Shown piece by piece: positions 1 through 10,024 of a stretch of 64,000 bases of DNA (its first letter is position 1; every line of letters begins with the position of its first letter). Both the position numbers and the translations under genes were made by a program. Origin of the DNA: CBDDBK01 sp965225715 (GTDB taxonomy: Bacteria; Bacteroidota; Bacteroidia; Cytophagales; Flammeovirgaceae); assembly GCA_965225715.1 (NCBI GenBank), contig CBDDBK010000002.1, positions 496,001 through 560,000 of the forward strand, given 5' to 3'. The notes under the pieces were generated by a model. That model was not told the DNA's origin. It searched no databases and was given only the letters and a program-made list of their open reading frames with translations.

Positions 1-3000
1 TACCAGTAGCAGTATTGTTAACAGTACCAGTAATACCTGTAAGTATTAAGTCAAAGGTCTCATCTGTTTCAAAATTAATATCAGCAATAGCCTCTATTTC
101 AATAGATGTAGTCAGGGTGCCTGCTCTTATAGTATCTATACCAACAATTGTAGTATAATCTGCATTAGGATTTACAGTTCCAACAGCTGTAATAGGAGTA
201 GAAGCATAAGAAAATATAACATCTTGATAAGTTGTTCTTTCTAAACTTATTACTACATTACCAACTGTTGTTCCTGTATTACCTTCATTTATACGAAATG
301 GATTCACTGTTAATGTTGGATCTACATCATCATTTTGAATAGTACCTAATCCAATAGAATCTCCTAAGATTGCATTTATAGGATTTCTTAATTCAAGGTT
401 AAACGTTTCATCTATTTCTGTATTAATGTCTCCTACAATAATTACACTTACCGTTTGTATTGTATCATTAGGAGGGAATACTATTGTACCGGGAGAATTT
501 AGATAATCTTGTTCAGGTACTCCTGTAACAGCTTCAACTTCTTTTAATGCATATTCAACTTGTACTGTAGAAGTTGTTGGGTTACTCAAAGTTACTATAA
601 AATCTAAATTTATATTACCCATATTACCTTCCATAATAGTAGCATCTCCAATATTTACACTAGGAAAACCATCATTATCTAAAATAGTACCTAATGTACT
701 AAAATTAAGAGCACCTCCTAAAAAAGTAGCATTAACAGCCGTAGATAAATTCAAATTAAAAGTTTCTGTACTTTCAGCAGTAGAATTATCGATAGTCGCA
801 ACCTTAATAAACTGAACAATAGTATCAGGCAAAAAAGTTAATGTACCCACAACAGAAGTATAGTCTATAATATCAAAAGCCGTAATATTGGAAGTTGTGT
901 ATCCAACAGTAACTGTATCAGTACTTCTAGCACTCAAACGAATTTCAAAAATAACACTATCACCTTCTACAACAGGGTTATTACTAACCGCACTAATGGT
1001 AACAGGTACATCATCATTGGAAATCCTAACACTGTCAAAAGCAGCAGTTGTATTCGACGCATTTGTAATATTTATAACATTAAAAACAAATGTCTCATCA
1101 GACTCAAAGTTCACATCCCCTAAAACCTCAACAGGTATCAGTAACTCCGTATCACCAGGTAATATAGTGCCAACAGTAGAAGGTATAGCCGTATAATCTC
1201 CATCAGAAATTAAAGCACTACCATCAACAGTCATATAATCAAATCTAATAGTATCGACACTCATCCTATCTAAACGAACAGAAACATCACCAGAAGTAGT
1301 GCTACCAACGTCCCCTTCAAGAATCGTTAAACCTGTAACAGATAATGTAGGCAATAGATCATCATTCAATATAATACCTATACCAAAAGCATCAGCAATA
1401 GTACTATTAACAGGGTTACTTAAGACAACCATAAAGGTATCATCATCTTCAGTATTTATATCACCTAATATAGATACTGAAAAAGTCTCAACTGTATCAT
1501 TAGAAGAAAATGTAAGACTACCATTAATAGGTATATAATCATTTCCAGAAATAGCACTAATAGGTGATAAACTATAATCAACCTCTACTATAGAAGTAGT
1601 TGGATTACTTAAAGTAACTGTAAAAACCATATTAGAAGAACCTGCATTACCTTCTATTAGCATCGTATCATTAATAGCTATATTTGGAAATCCATCATTA
1701 TCTATAATACGCCCAAGTACCCTTACACTAATAGCGCCTCCTACAAAAACACCATTAACAGGATTCGAAAAAACTAAATCAAATTCTTCAGTAGGCTCCG
1801 CAATACCATCATCAATAATCGGAACATCAACAAATTGATTAGTAATACCAGGTATAAAAGTAACAGTGTTTGTAACGGCTGTATAATCTACACCTGCCAT
1901 AGCAGTTATATCAACAGTAGTATAATCTACATAAATAGTGTCACTGCTCCGAGCACCTAAACTTATTTGAAACCTAATATTTCCAGCATTTTCATTTTCA
2001 ACAACATTATTCATATTAATTGAAACAAATCCATCATCATTAACTATAGTAACAGAATCAGAAGCTATCGTATTAAATGCTCCTATAATACCTGTAACAT
2101 CTAAAGCAAAACGCTCATCAGGTTCAAAATTTATATCTCCTAAAACCTCAACAGGTATCAATAACTCCGTATCACCAGGTAATATAGTACCAACAGTAGA
2201 AGGTATAGTTGTATAATCTCCATCAGAAACTAAGGCACTTCCATCAATAGTAGCATAATTAAAGGTTAGCGGTTCCACAGACTTTCTATCCAAGTTTATA
2301 ACAACATTATCTGTAATTGCAATACCCAAAGTACCTTCTGTAATACTTAAACTCCCAACGGATAATGTAGGTAAAAGATCATCGTTTAGTATAATTCCTG
2401 TACCAAATGTATCAAGTATAGTACTATTAATAGAATTATTAGATAATGTAACTTTTAATGAATCATTAAACTCATAATCAATATCTCCAATAATGGAAAT
2501 ATTAAAAGTCTCAATCGTATCATTAGCAAGAAATGTAAGAGTACCATTAACATCTACATAATCATCTCCACTAACAGCATTAAAAGGAGACAAACTATAA
2601 TTAACCATAACTTGTGTATTAATTTTGTTACTCAAGGTAACTGTAAAAGTCATGTTTGAATTACCTAAATTACCTTCCATAAGAAAAGTATCTGAAATAC
2701 TTATAGAAGGAAAGTTATCATTGTCAATAATAGTACCTGTAGCACTAATAATTCCACCACCACCCAAAAGTATAGCATTAATGGGGTTTGTTAAAAGTAA
2801 AGAAAACGTTTCAGCAGATTCGGCACTAGCATCATCAATAATAGGAATTTTAATAAGCTGTAAAAGTACGCCTGGTAAAAATGTTAAAGTACCATTAGTG
2901 TCTTCATAATCCAATGAAGCTAAAGCACTAGGAGGAACATCATCAACAGTTGTAAAATTAACATTAACAACACTGCCACTAACAGCACTTAAACGAACTT

Positions 3001-6000
3001 CAAATGTGATACTATCATTAAACTCAAACGCAGTAGCAGGATTAATACTAATTGTTACAATTGCATCATCATTAGCTATTGTAATTGAATCAGAAGCCAT
3101 TGTATTAAGTGTTCCTATAATACCTGTTACATCTAAAGCAAAACGCTCATCAGGTTCAAAGTTTATATCTCCTAAAATATTAACAGGTATTAAAAACTCT
3201 GCATCTCCAGGTAATATCCTACCAGAGGAGGGTGTAATAGCAGTATAATCTCCATCTAAAACTGTAGCCGTTCCATCAGCAGTTGCATAATTAAAGAAGA
3301 TAGTATCAATACTCACTCTATCTAAACGAAGAACAATATTATCTGTAGTTGTAATACCTAAAGCACCTTCTGTAATAGTCAAACTACCAACAGTCAATAT
3401 TGGTAAATCATCGTCATTTATAATACGACCAACACCCGTATCAACAGTTATAATACCATTAGTAGGGTTCTCTAAAATAATAGCAAAGCTGTCATCAGAT
3501 TCTCTGAGAATATCTCCTATAATTTGCACAGCTATAGTCCTAACAGTATTCCCAATTCCAAATACCAAATTAGATGCATTATTCAAATAATCATCACCAC
3601 TAACAGCAGTAAAATCTGAAAATAAATAATCAACACTAACTTGACTACTACTCGGATTACTCAAACGAACCGTAAATATCATATTTGTCAAACCAATATC
3701 ACCCTCCATAACCTCCACACTATCTATACTGATCATAGGCTCAGCATCATTGTCCAAAATACGACCTATACCAACATTACTGCCCAAAGAACCATTGACA
3801 ACATTACTCAAGGTCAAACTAAACGTCTCATCACCCTCGAAAATATTATCCTCCAACAAAACAACCCAAACAGTATCTAACAAACTACCCGAAGACACAA
3901 CAACAACACCAGATGAAACATCAACATAGTCATCACCAGCAACAGCACTGATACCCGATAAATTATAACTAGCACTAACATCAACAACACTCGCAGAACT
4001 CAAACGAACCTCAAAACCTAAACTATCTGAACCCTCAGAACCACTAATACCACTAACACTAAGCAAAATATTACCAGCATCATCATCTAAAATCGTAAAC
4101 GTATCCGATGAAATACCCAATGAACCGCCAACAACAGAACTAATATCAAAACTAAATTCCTCATCACCCTCAAATGAAATATCACCTAATATAGATACAT
4201 CAAAATCAGCAAATAAATCACCAGAACGAATAACAAAACCAGTACCAAAAATGCTATCATAATCTAAACCCTGAATAGCACTGATACCAACAGTAGTATA
4301 ATCAAAACTAACATCTTCAAAACTTAAACGATCCAAACTAACACGAAAACGAACTATACTATTACTAATATCACCCTCAACAGCACTACCTAAACTACTA
4401 ACACTAACAACAGGAACAGCATCATCATTTAAAATACGACCAACACCCGTATCAACAGCAAGAATACCATTAACAGCATTACTCAAAATAACCGCAAAAC
4501 TATCCGTAGCCTCACGATCCAAATCCCCTAATACAGATACAACCAAATTACGAACAACATCACCAGAACCAAATATCAAACTACCACTACTATTCAAATA
4601 ATCATCGCCACTAACAGCAGTAAAACCCGATAAATTATAATCAACACTAACTTGACTACTACTCGGATTACTCAAACGAACCGTAAATAGCATATTTGTC
4701 AAACCAATATCACCCTCCATAACCTCCACACTATCTATACTGATCATAGGCTCAGCATCATTGTCCAAAATACGACCTATACCAACATTACTGCCCAAAG
4801 AACCATTGACAACATTACTCAAGGTCAAACTAAACGTCTCATCACCCTCGAAAATATTATCCTCCAACAAAACAACCCAAACAGTATCTAACAAAGTACC
4901 CGAAGACACAACAACAACACCAGATGAAACATCAACATAGTCATCACCAGCAACAGCACTGATACCCGATAAATTATAACTAGCACTAACATCAACAACA
5001 CTCGCAGAACTCAAACGAACCTCAAAACCCAAACTATCTGAACCCTCAGAACCACTTACACCACTAACACTAAGCAAAATATTACCAGCATCATCATCTA
5101 AAATCGTAAACGTATCAGACAAAACACCCAAAGAACCACCAACAACAGAACTAATATCAAAACTAAATTCCTCATCACCTTCAAAACTAACATCACCAAG
5201 AACCGATACATCAAAATCAGCAAATAAATCACCAGAACGAATAACAAAACCAGTACCAAAAATGCTATCATAATCTAAACCCTGAATAGCACTGATACCA
5301 ACAGTAGTATAATCAAAACTAACATCTTCAAAACTTAAACGATCCAAACTAACACGAAAACGAACTATACTATTACTAATATCACCCTCAACAGCACTAC
5401 CTAAACTACTAACACTAACAACAGGAACAGCATCATCATTTAAAATACGACCAACACCCGTATCAACAGCAAGAATACCATTAACAGCATTACTCAAAAT
5501 AACCGCAAAACTATCCGTAGCCTCACGATCCAAATCCCCTAATACAGATACAACCAAATTACGAACAACATCACCAGAACCAAATATCAAACTACCACTA
5601 CTATTCAAATAATCATCGCCACTAACAGCAGTAAAACCCGATAAATTATAATCAACACTAACCAGACTACTACTCGGATTGCTCAAACGAACCGTAAATA
5701 GCATATTTGTTAAACCAGCATCACCCTCCATAACCTCCACACTATCTATACTGATCATAGGCTCAGCATCATTGTCCAAAATACGACCTATACCAACATT
5801 ACTGCCCAAAGAACCATTGACAACATTACTCAAGGTCAAACTAAACGTCTCATCACCCTCGAAAATATTATCCTCCAACAAAACAACCCAAACAGTATCT
5901 AACAAAGTACCCGAAGACACAACAACAACACCAGATGAAACATCAACATAATCAACACCACCAACAGCACTAATACTCGATAAACTATAACTAGCACTAA

Positions 6001-8130
6001 CATCAACAACACTCGCAGAACTCAAACGAACCTCAAAACCCAAACTATCAGAACCCTCAGAACCACTAATACCACTAACACTAAGCAAAATATTACCAGC
6101 ATCATCATCTAAAATCGTAAACGTATCCGATGAAATACCCAATGAACCGCCAACAACAGAACTAATATCAAAACTAAATTCCTCATCACCCTCAAATGAA
6201 ATATCACCTAATATAGATACATCAAAATCAGCAAATAAATCACCAGAACGAATAACAAAACCAGTACCAAAGATACTATCATAATCCAAACCCTGCGAAG
6301 CGCTTATACCAACAGTAGTATAATTAAAACGAACATCCTCAAAACTTAAACGATCTAAACTAACACGAAAACGAACTATACTATTACTAATATCACCCTC
6401 AACAGCACTACCTAAACTACTAACACTAACAACAGGAACAGCATCATCATTTAAAATACGACCAACACCCGTATCAACAGCAAGAATACCATTAACAGCA
6501 TTACTCAAGATAACCGCAAAACTATCCGTAGCCTCACGATCCAAATCCCCCAATACCGATAACGATAAACCACGAACAACATCACCAGAACCAAATAGCA
6601 AACTACCACTACTATTCAAATAATCATCGCCACTAACAGCAGTAAAACCCGATAAATTATAATCAACACTAACCAGACTACTACTCGGATTGCTCAAACG
6701 AACCGTAAATAGCATATTTGTTAAACCAGCATCACCCTCCATAACCTCCACACTATCTATACTGATCATAGGCTCAGCATCATTATCCAATATACGACCT
6801 ATACCCACATTACTACCTAAAGAACCATTAATCGGGTTAAATAACTCAATATTAAATAATTCAGTACTTTCGTATATGTTATCATCTGTAACGGTAATGG
6901 TAATTCTTCCCTCGATAGAATCCGGTAAAAACTGCAAAGAACCTACTAATAAAGCATAATCTTGCCCTGCCTCAGCACTTATATCTATTGTTCTATAGTC
7001 CACCTTAACTGTATCGAAGCTAGCAGCATTCAATCTTACCCTAAATGTTATATTAGCATTTTCACCAGAAGTAACATTTTCTATATTAATAGTAGGAACT
7101 CCGTCATTATTTAGTATTGTTACACTATCTAAAGCAGTCGTATTGGCTGCACCTACTATAGCAGTAAGCGATAAAGCAAAACGTTCATCTCTTTCAAAAT
7201 CAACATCTCCAAATATTCCTATATCTACAGTTGTCATTAATTCACCTGCAGGTATACTACCGACTACAGGCGTAGACACACCCGCATAATCAATATCTTC
7301 TGTGGCAGTTCCTGCTACTGTCACATAATTAAATGTTACATCGTTGACTGTAGGTCTGTCCAAGCTAATGATTACAGAAGCTATAGTGTTATTAATATCT
7401 GTTTCTATAATATTTAAAGGATTAACTATAAGTGTAGGAGGAGCATCATCATTAGTTATAGTGGCCATAGAAGTAGCTATACCTATAGTAGCATTGAGTG
7501 CATTTTGTAGAGTAAGCGTAAATGTTTCATCCCCTTCATTAATATTATCCCCTAATATGGTAACAGATATTGTGGCAGAAGTGTCACCGGGTATAAAAAC
7601 AACTGCACCATTATTATTAATATAATCTAAACCACTAGTAGCAGTCATATCTGATAATATATAATCAATACCTATTTGAGAACTACTTGGATTACTTAAA
7701 GTTACTGAAAAGTTTAAAACAGAAAAGACACCATCAACCCCTTCTATTATTGAAATGGGTGTCGCAACATTGATTGTAGGTTCTGCATCATCATTATCTA
7801 TAATTGTCGTAATTGTTTCGGTAACGACAGTAACACTATCTGGATTTAAAAGTCTAAGAATAAACGATTCATCAGACTCAAATTTAGTATCGCCATTGAT
7901 ATTAACCGTGATAGTGGTATCTAAAGCACCTCCCGTCAAAGTCCCATTAGTAATATTTATAGTCCCAATGTTTACAGTATAGTCGTTATCAGCTAAGGTG
8001 GCTGTGCCATTTTCAGTAGAATACGTTACCGAAGCACTAATAGGCGCAGGACCTGTTAAGGTATCTATAGTTAATAAATAAGAAACGGTAGTTATAACAC
8101 CTGATGCCCCCTCTGCAATAGGATTGGCTG
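1..8130 (-). repeat. Calx-beta domain tract built from about 340-residue three-domain superunits
   Basis: About 23 domains of roughly 112 residues lie in the window. They alternate in type and repeat as a three-domain superunit. In the distal part (1-3640) equivalent sites recur about 1,020-1,035 bp apart (for example near 1131, 2151 and 3186) with clear divergence. In the centre the spacing is exactly 1,011 bp and the copies are almost identical. Roughly seven to eight superunits are visible. Confidence 0.8.
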
Positions 8131-9367
8131 ATAACCTCTGAAGTCGTATATTAGGTGGAATGCAGTTTGGAATGCTAGATAACTGTCCATTCTCTATCCA
8201 ACGAACCTCATTATCAGAAACAGATCCGGATAATACATCATTATCTCCATCTCTATCCAAGTCTATAGAATAAACAGAAGCAACCCCATTACCAGCTGTT
8301 GAAATTAAAGAAGTCACAGGCGTGGTAAACGTACCCGAACCATCATTCTCATACCAACGAACCTCATCATCATCTAAAGAGCCAGCCAAAACATCATTAT
8401 CTCCATCTCTATCCAAGTCTATAGAATAAACAGAAGCAACCCCATCACCAGCTGTTGAAATTAAAGAAGTCACAGGCGTGGTAAACGTACCCGAACCATC
8501 ATTCTCATACCAACGAACCTCATCATCATTGGAAGATCCGGCTAATACATCATTATCCCCATCCCCATCCAAGTCTATAGAATAAACAGAAGCAACCCCA
8601 TCACCAGCTGTTGAAATTAAAGAAGTCACAGGCGTGGTAAACGTACCCGAACCATCATTTTCATACCAACGAACCGCATCATCATTGGAAGATCCGGCTA
8701 ATACATCATTATCCCCATCTTTATCCAAATCTATAGAATAAACAGAAGCAACCCCATCACCAGCTGTTGAAATTAAAGAACTGGCAGGCGTGGTAAACGT
8801 ACCCGAACCATCATTTTCATACCAACGAACCGCATCATCAGTAAAAGAACCAACTAAAATATCATTATCCCCATCTTTATCCAAATCTATAGAATAAATA
8901 GATCTAATGGAGTTTCCAAGGATAGAAATTAAAGAAGTTGCAGGCGTAGTAAAACTGCCCGAACCATCATTTTCATACCAACTAACCTCGTTACTATTAC
9001 TAGCACCAACCAAAACATCATTATCTCCATCATTATCTAAATCAATGGAATAAACGGATTGAGCACCATCTCCAGCAAAAATTAAAGAACTGGCAGGTGT
9101 GGTGAAATTACCCGAACCATCATTTTCGTACCAACGAGCACCATCTCCGGCGGTAGCTGACCCAGCCAATACATCATTATCCCCATCCCCATCCAGGTCT
9201 ATCGAATAAACAGATCTAATGACATTACCATCGTTAGAAATAAGATTATTATTTATAAAAAACTGTGCATAACTATTTCCATAAAAAAATATAACACTAA
9301 ACAATAGACTATAAAAAACAAAATATGTTTTTCTACTTAAACCTAAAAAAGCACTGATGAACGACAT
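1..9367 (-). CDS. Giant secreted FG-GAP/Calx-beta repeat protein (3' end outside window)
   Basis: The frame opens at ATG 9367 and stays in the same frame to the left edge, giving at least 3,122 residues without a stop in what I translated. The N-terminus has a hydrophobic signal peptide (about residues 1-35, ending NSYAQ). Next come about seven FG-GAP/VCBS-type repeats with DLDGDGDND-like calcium loops, each ending WYENDGSG. The rest is a long tract of Calx-beta domains, recognisable from recurring EGD..F.V.LS, DY....G...F..G and ILDDD motifs. Both families are known from extracellular, calcium-dependent adhesion proteins, so an adhesin or surface-fibre role is inferred. The secretion route (type IX or type I) cannot be read because the C-terminus is missing. 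The short plus-strand ORFs opposite this gene are shadows of its repeat composition. Confidence 0.9.
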   Translation of the reverse strand, partial: MSFISAFLGLSRKTYFVFYSLLFSVIFFYGNSYAQFFINNNLISNDGNVIRSVYSIDLDGDGDNDVLAGSATAGDGARWYENDGSGNFTTPASSLIFAGDGAQSVYSIDLDNDGDNDVLVGASNSNEVSWYENDGSGSFTTPATSLISILGNSIRSIYSIDLDKDGDNDILVGSFTDDAVRWYENDGSGTFTTPASSLISTAGDGVASVYSIDLDKDGDNDVLAGSSNDDAVRWYENDGSGTFTTPVTSLISTAGDGVASVYSIDLDGDGDNDVLAGSSNDDEVRWYENDGSGTFTTPVTSLISTAGDGVASVYSIDLDRDGDNDVLAGSLDDDEVRWYENDGSGTFTTPVTSLISTAGNGVASVYSIDLDRDGDNDVLSGSVSDNEVRWIENGQLSSIPNCIPPNIRLQRLSANPIAEGASGVITTVSYLLTIDTLTGPAPISASVTYSTENGTATLADNDYTVNIGTINITNGTLTGGALDTTITVNINGDTKFESDESFILRLLNPDSVTVVTETITTIIDNDDAEPTINVATPISIIEGVDGVFSVLNFSVTLSNPSSSQIGIDYILSDMTATSGLDYINNNGAVVFIPGDTSATISVTILGDNINEGDETFTLTLQNALNATIGIATSMATITNDDAPPTLIVNPLNIIETDINNTIASVIISLDRPTVNDVTFNYVTVAGTATEDIDYAGVSTPVVGSIPAGELMTTVDIGIFGDVDFERDERFALSLTAIVGAANTTALDSVTILNNDGVPTINIENVTSGENANITFRVRLNAASFDTVKVDYRTIDISAEAGQDYALLVGSLQFLPDSIEGRITITVTDDNIYESTELFNIELFNPINGSLGSNVGIGRILDNDAEPMISIDSVEVMEGDAGLTNMLFTVRLSNPSSSLVSVDYNLSGFTAVSGDDYLNSSGSLLFGSGDVVRGLSLSVLGDLDREATDSFAVILSNAVNGILAVDTGVGRILNDDAVPVVSVSSLGSAVEGDISNSIVRFRVSLDRLSFEDVRFNYTTVGISASQGLDYDSIFGTGFVIRSGDLFADFDVSILGDISFEGDEEFSFDISSVVGGSLGISSDTFTILDDDAGNILLSVSGISGSEGSDSLGFEVRLSSASVVDVSASYSLSSISAVGGVDYVDVSSGVVVVSSGTLLDTVWVVLLEDNIFEGDETFSLTLSNVVNGSLGSNVGIGRILDNDAEPMISIDSVEVMEGDAGLTNMLFTVRLSNPSSSLVSVDYNLSGFTAVSGDDYLNSSGSLIFGSGDVVRNLVVSVLGDLDREATDSFAVILSNAVNGILAVDTGVGRILNDDAVPVVSVSSLGSAVEGDISNSIVRFRVSLDRLSFEDVSFDYTTVGISAIQGLDYDSIFGTGFVIRSGDLFADFDVSVLGDVSFEGDEEFSFDISSVVGGSLGVLSDTFTILDDDAGNILLSVSGVSGSEGSDSLGFEVRLSSASVVDVSASYNLSGISAVAGDDYVDVSSGVVVVSSGTLLDTVWVVLLEDNIFEGDETFSLTLSNVVNGSLGSNVGIGRILDNDAEPMISIDSVEVMEGDIGLTNMLFTVRLSNPSSSQVSVDYNLSGFTAVSGDDYLNSSGSLIFGSGDVVRNLVVSVLGDLDREATDSFAVILSNAVNGILAVDTGVGRILNDDAVPVVSVSSLGSAVEGDISNSIVRFRVSLDRLSFEDVSFDYTTVGISAIQGLDYDSIFGTGFVIRSGDLFADFDVSILGDISFEGDEEFSFDISSVVGGSLGISSDTFTILDDDAGNILLSVSGISGSEGSDSLGFEVRLSSASVVDVSASYNLSGISAVAGDDYVDVSSGVVVVSSGSLLDTVWVVLLEDNIFEGDETFSLTLSNVVNGSLGSNVGIGRILDNDAEPMISIDSVEVMEGDIGLTNMIFTVRLSNPSSSQVSVDYLFSDFTAVSGDDYLNNASNLVFGIGNTVRTIAVQIIGDILRESDDSFAIILENPTNGIITVDTGVGRIINDDDLPILTVGSLTITEGALGITTTDNIVLRLDRVSIDTIFFNYATADGTATVLDGDYTAITPSSGRILPGDAEFLIPVNILGDINFEPDERFALDVTGIIGTLNTMASDSITIANDDAIVTISINPATAFEFNDSITFEVRLSAVSGSVVNVNFTTVDDVPPSALASLDYEDTNGTLTFLPGVLLQLIKIPIIDDASAESAETFSLLLTNPINAILLGGGGIISATGTIIDNDNFPSISISDTFLMEGNLGNSNMTFTVTLSNKINTQVMVNYSLSPFNAVSGDDYVDVNGTLTFLANDTIETFNISIIGDIDYEFNDSLKVTLSNNSINSTILDTFGTGIILNDDLLPTLSVGSLSITEGTLGIAITDNVVINLDRKSVEPLTFNYATIDGSALVSDGDYTTIPSTVGTILPGDTELLIPVEVLGDINFEPDERFALDVTGIIGAFNTIASDSVTIVNDDGFVSINMNNVVENENAGNIRFQISLGARSSDTIYVDYTTVDITAMAGVDYTAVTNTVTFIPGITNQFVDVPIIDDGIAEPTEEFDLVFSNPVNGVFVGGAISVRVLGRIIDNDGFPNIAINDTMLIEGNAGSSNMVFTVTLSNPTTSIVEVDYSLSPISAISGNDYIPINGSLTFSSNDTVETFSVSILGDINTEDDDTFMVVLSNPVNSTIADAFGIGIILNDDLLPTLSVTGLTILEGDVGSTTSGDVSVRLDRMSVDTIRFDYMTVDGSALISDGDYTAIPSTVGTILPGDTELLIPVEVLGDVNFESDETFVFNVINITNASNTTAAFDSVRISNDDVPVTISAVSNNPVVEGDSVIFEIRLSARSTDTVTVGYTTSNITAFDIIDYTSVVGTLTFLPDTIVQFIKVATIDNSTAESTETFNLNLSTAVNATFLGGALNFSTLGTILDNDGFPSVNIGDATIMEGNMGNINLDFIVTLSNPTTSTVQVEYALKEVEAVTGVPEQDYLNSPGTIVFPPNDTIQTVSVIIVGDINTEIDETFNLELRNPINAILGDSIGLGTIQNDDVDPTLTVNPFRINEGNTGTTVGNVVISLERTTYQDVIFSYASTPITAVGTVNPNADYTTIVGIDTIRAGTLTTSIEIEAIADINFETDETFDLILTGITGTVNNTATG
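3640..6830 (-). repeat. Near-identical 1,011-bp (337-codon) tandem superunits
   Basis: The same junction sequence occurs at 3641, 4652, 5662/5663 and 6673, exactly 1,011 bp apart. The three intervening units differ by only scattered substitutions, and identity collapses near 6830 and before about 3640. The unit is a multiple of three, so gain or loss of a copy keeps the reading frame. This looks like recent amplification or homogenisation inside an older repeat tract. Confidence 0.88.
8175..9250 (-). repeat. FG-GAP repeat array, 156-bp period
   Basis: Equivalent positions recur at 8331, 8487, 8643, 8799, 8955 and 9108. The spacing is 156 bp (52 codons), with one 153-bp step. Each unit encodes an acidic calcium loop (DLDGDGDND or variants) followed by WYENDGSG. 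The units nearest the Calx-beta side are most alike. This is the expected spacing of a beta-propeller blade, so the array probably folds as one propeller at the mature N-terminus. Confidence 0.85.
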
Positions 9368-10024
9368 AATGATATAGTTTAAATGTTAATTTATTAAGTT
9401 ATAATAATTGCAAATTATTAAACTGCGAAAATTAAAATAAGTTATGTAAATTTAAGCATAATAGAAATAATGGATATACCAAATTCAAACAAAAAAAGTA
9501 ATTAAGCATTTAATCATCTCCTTTTCAATATTTTTTAACTTTTTTACTACAATATCTTAATTTGGTATTTTTAATCTCTATATGTACTGTTTTATTTCCT
9601 TTCAGCAGTTTTAATTTGGTGATGTACAAGTCTTTTTTAATAAAGAAAACTGAATAACCATTTTTAGTTTTTACTCTTTCATTTATAGCAATGCTATTTT
9701 TATCTTGGAAATGGTTATTTTCAAAACCAACATGTTAAAACCTTCCAAAAATCTTTTTTTCAAATAGAGCGACTATAATCGCTCTTTAAATTCCTTTACC
9801 TGTTATCTGTCTATTAAATCTAATTTTTTACTTATTCTTTAGCCTACTCATTTAATAACTTTTTTAAAAACTTAAAATATATCCTTAAAATAAAATTCAC
9901 GTGGATATAGTATAAATAAATTAATCTATCCATATTTAAATTAAATTTATTTTAAGACTATTTTAATTGCTTAATACAAATCCTTACTCTTTGCAATTTA
10001 CATACCAAAATCCATTTAATACTT
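9368..10024. other. Intergenic region, 657 bp, AT-rich, no gene seen
   Basis: It lies upstream of the giant repeat protein and downstream of the M28 lipoprotein gene; both genes are on the minus strand. It holds one copy of a dispersed repeat (9685-9765) and a short perfect hairpin, AGAGCGA/TCGCTCT at 9766-9785. The hairpin has no clear T-tract on either side, so I do not call it a terminator. Confidence 0.6.
9685..9765 (+). repeat. Dispersed intergenic repeat, family R4, copy a
   Basis: It begins ATAGCAATGCTATTTTTATC and ends with a run resembling AAAATCTTTTTTTCAA. The same layout (ATAGCAA.GCTATTTT, a GGAAA/CGAAA block, a GTTA block, then ATCCTTTTTTCAA) is found at 28517, 28753, 32241 and, inverted, at 42974. 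Partial matches lie near 11097 and 55524. All copies are outside genes. Confidence 0.55.

Noticed and set aside
888..7982. Nine plus-strand ORFs of 75-102 residues
   Set aside because: They lie opposite the giant Calx-beta gene, share its repeat period (near-identical ones at 5679 and 6690 are 1,011 bp apart) and have no ribosome sites or family features.
8175..9250. CRISPR-like regular repeats
   Set aside because: The 156-bp units are coding FG-GAP repeats with conserved protein sequence throughout and no unique spacers.
9766..9785. Hairpin AGAGCGA/TCGCTCT as a terminator
   Set aside because: No T-tract follows on either strand and it is about 240 bp from the nearest stop codon.
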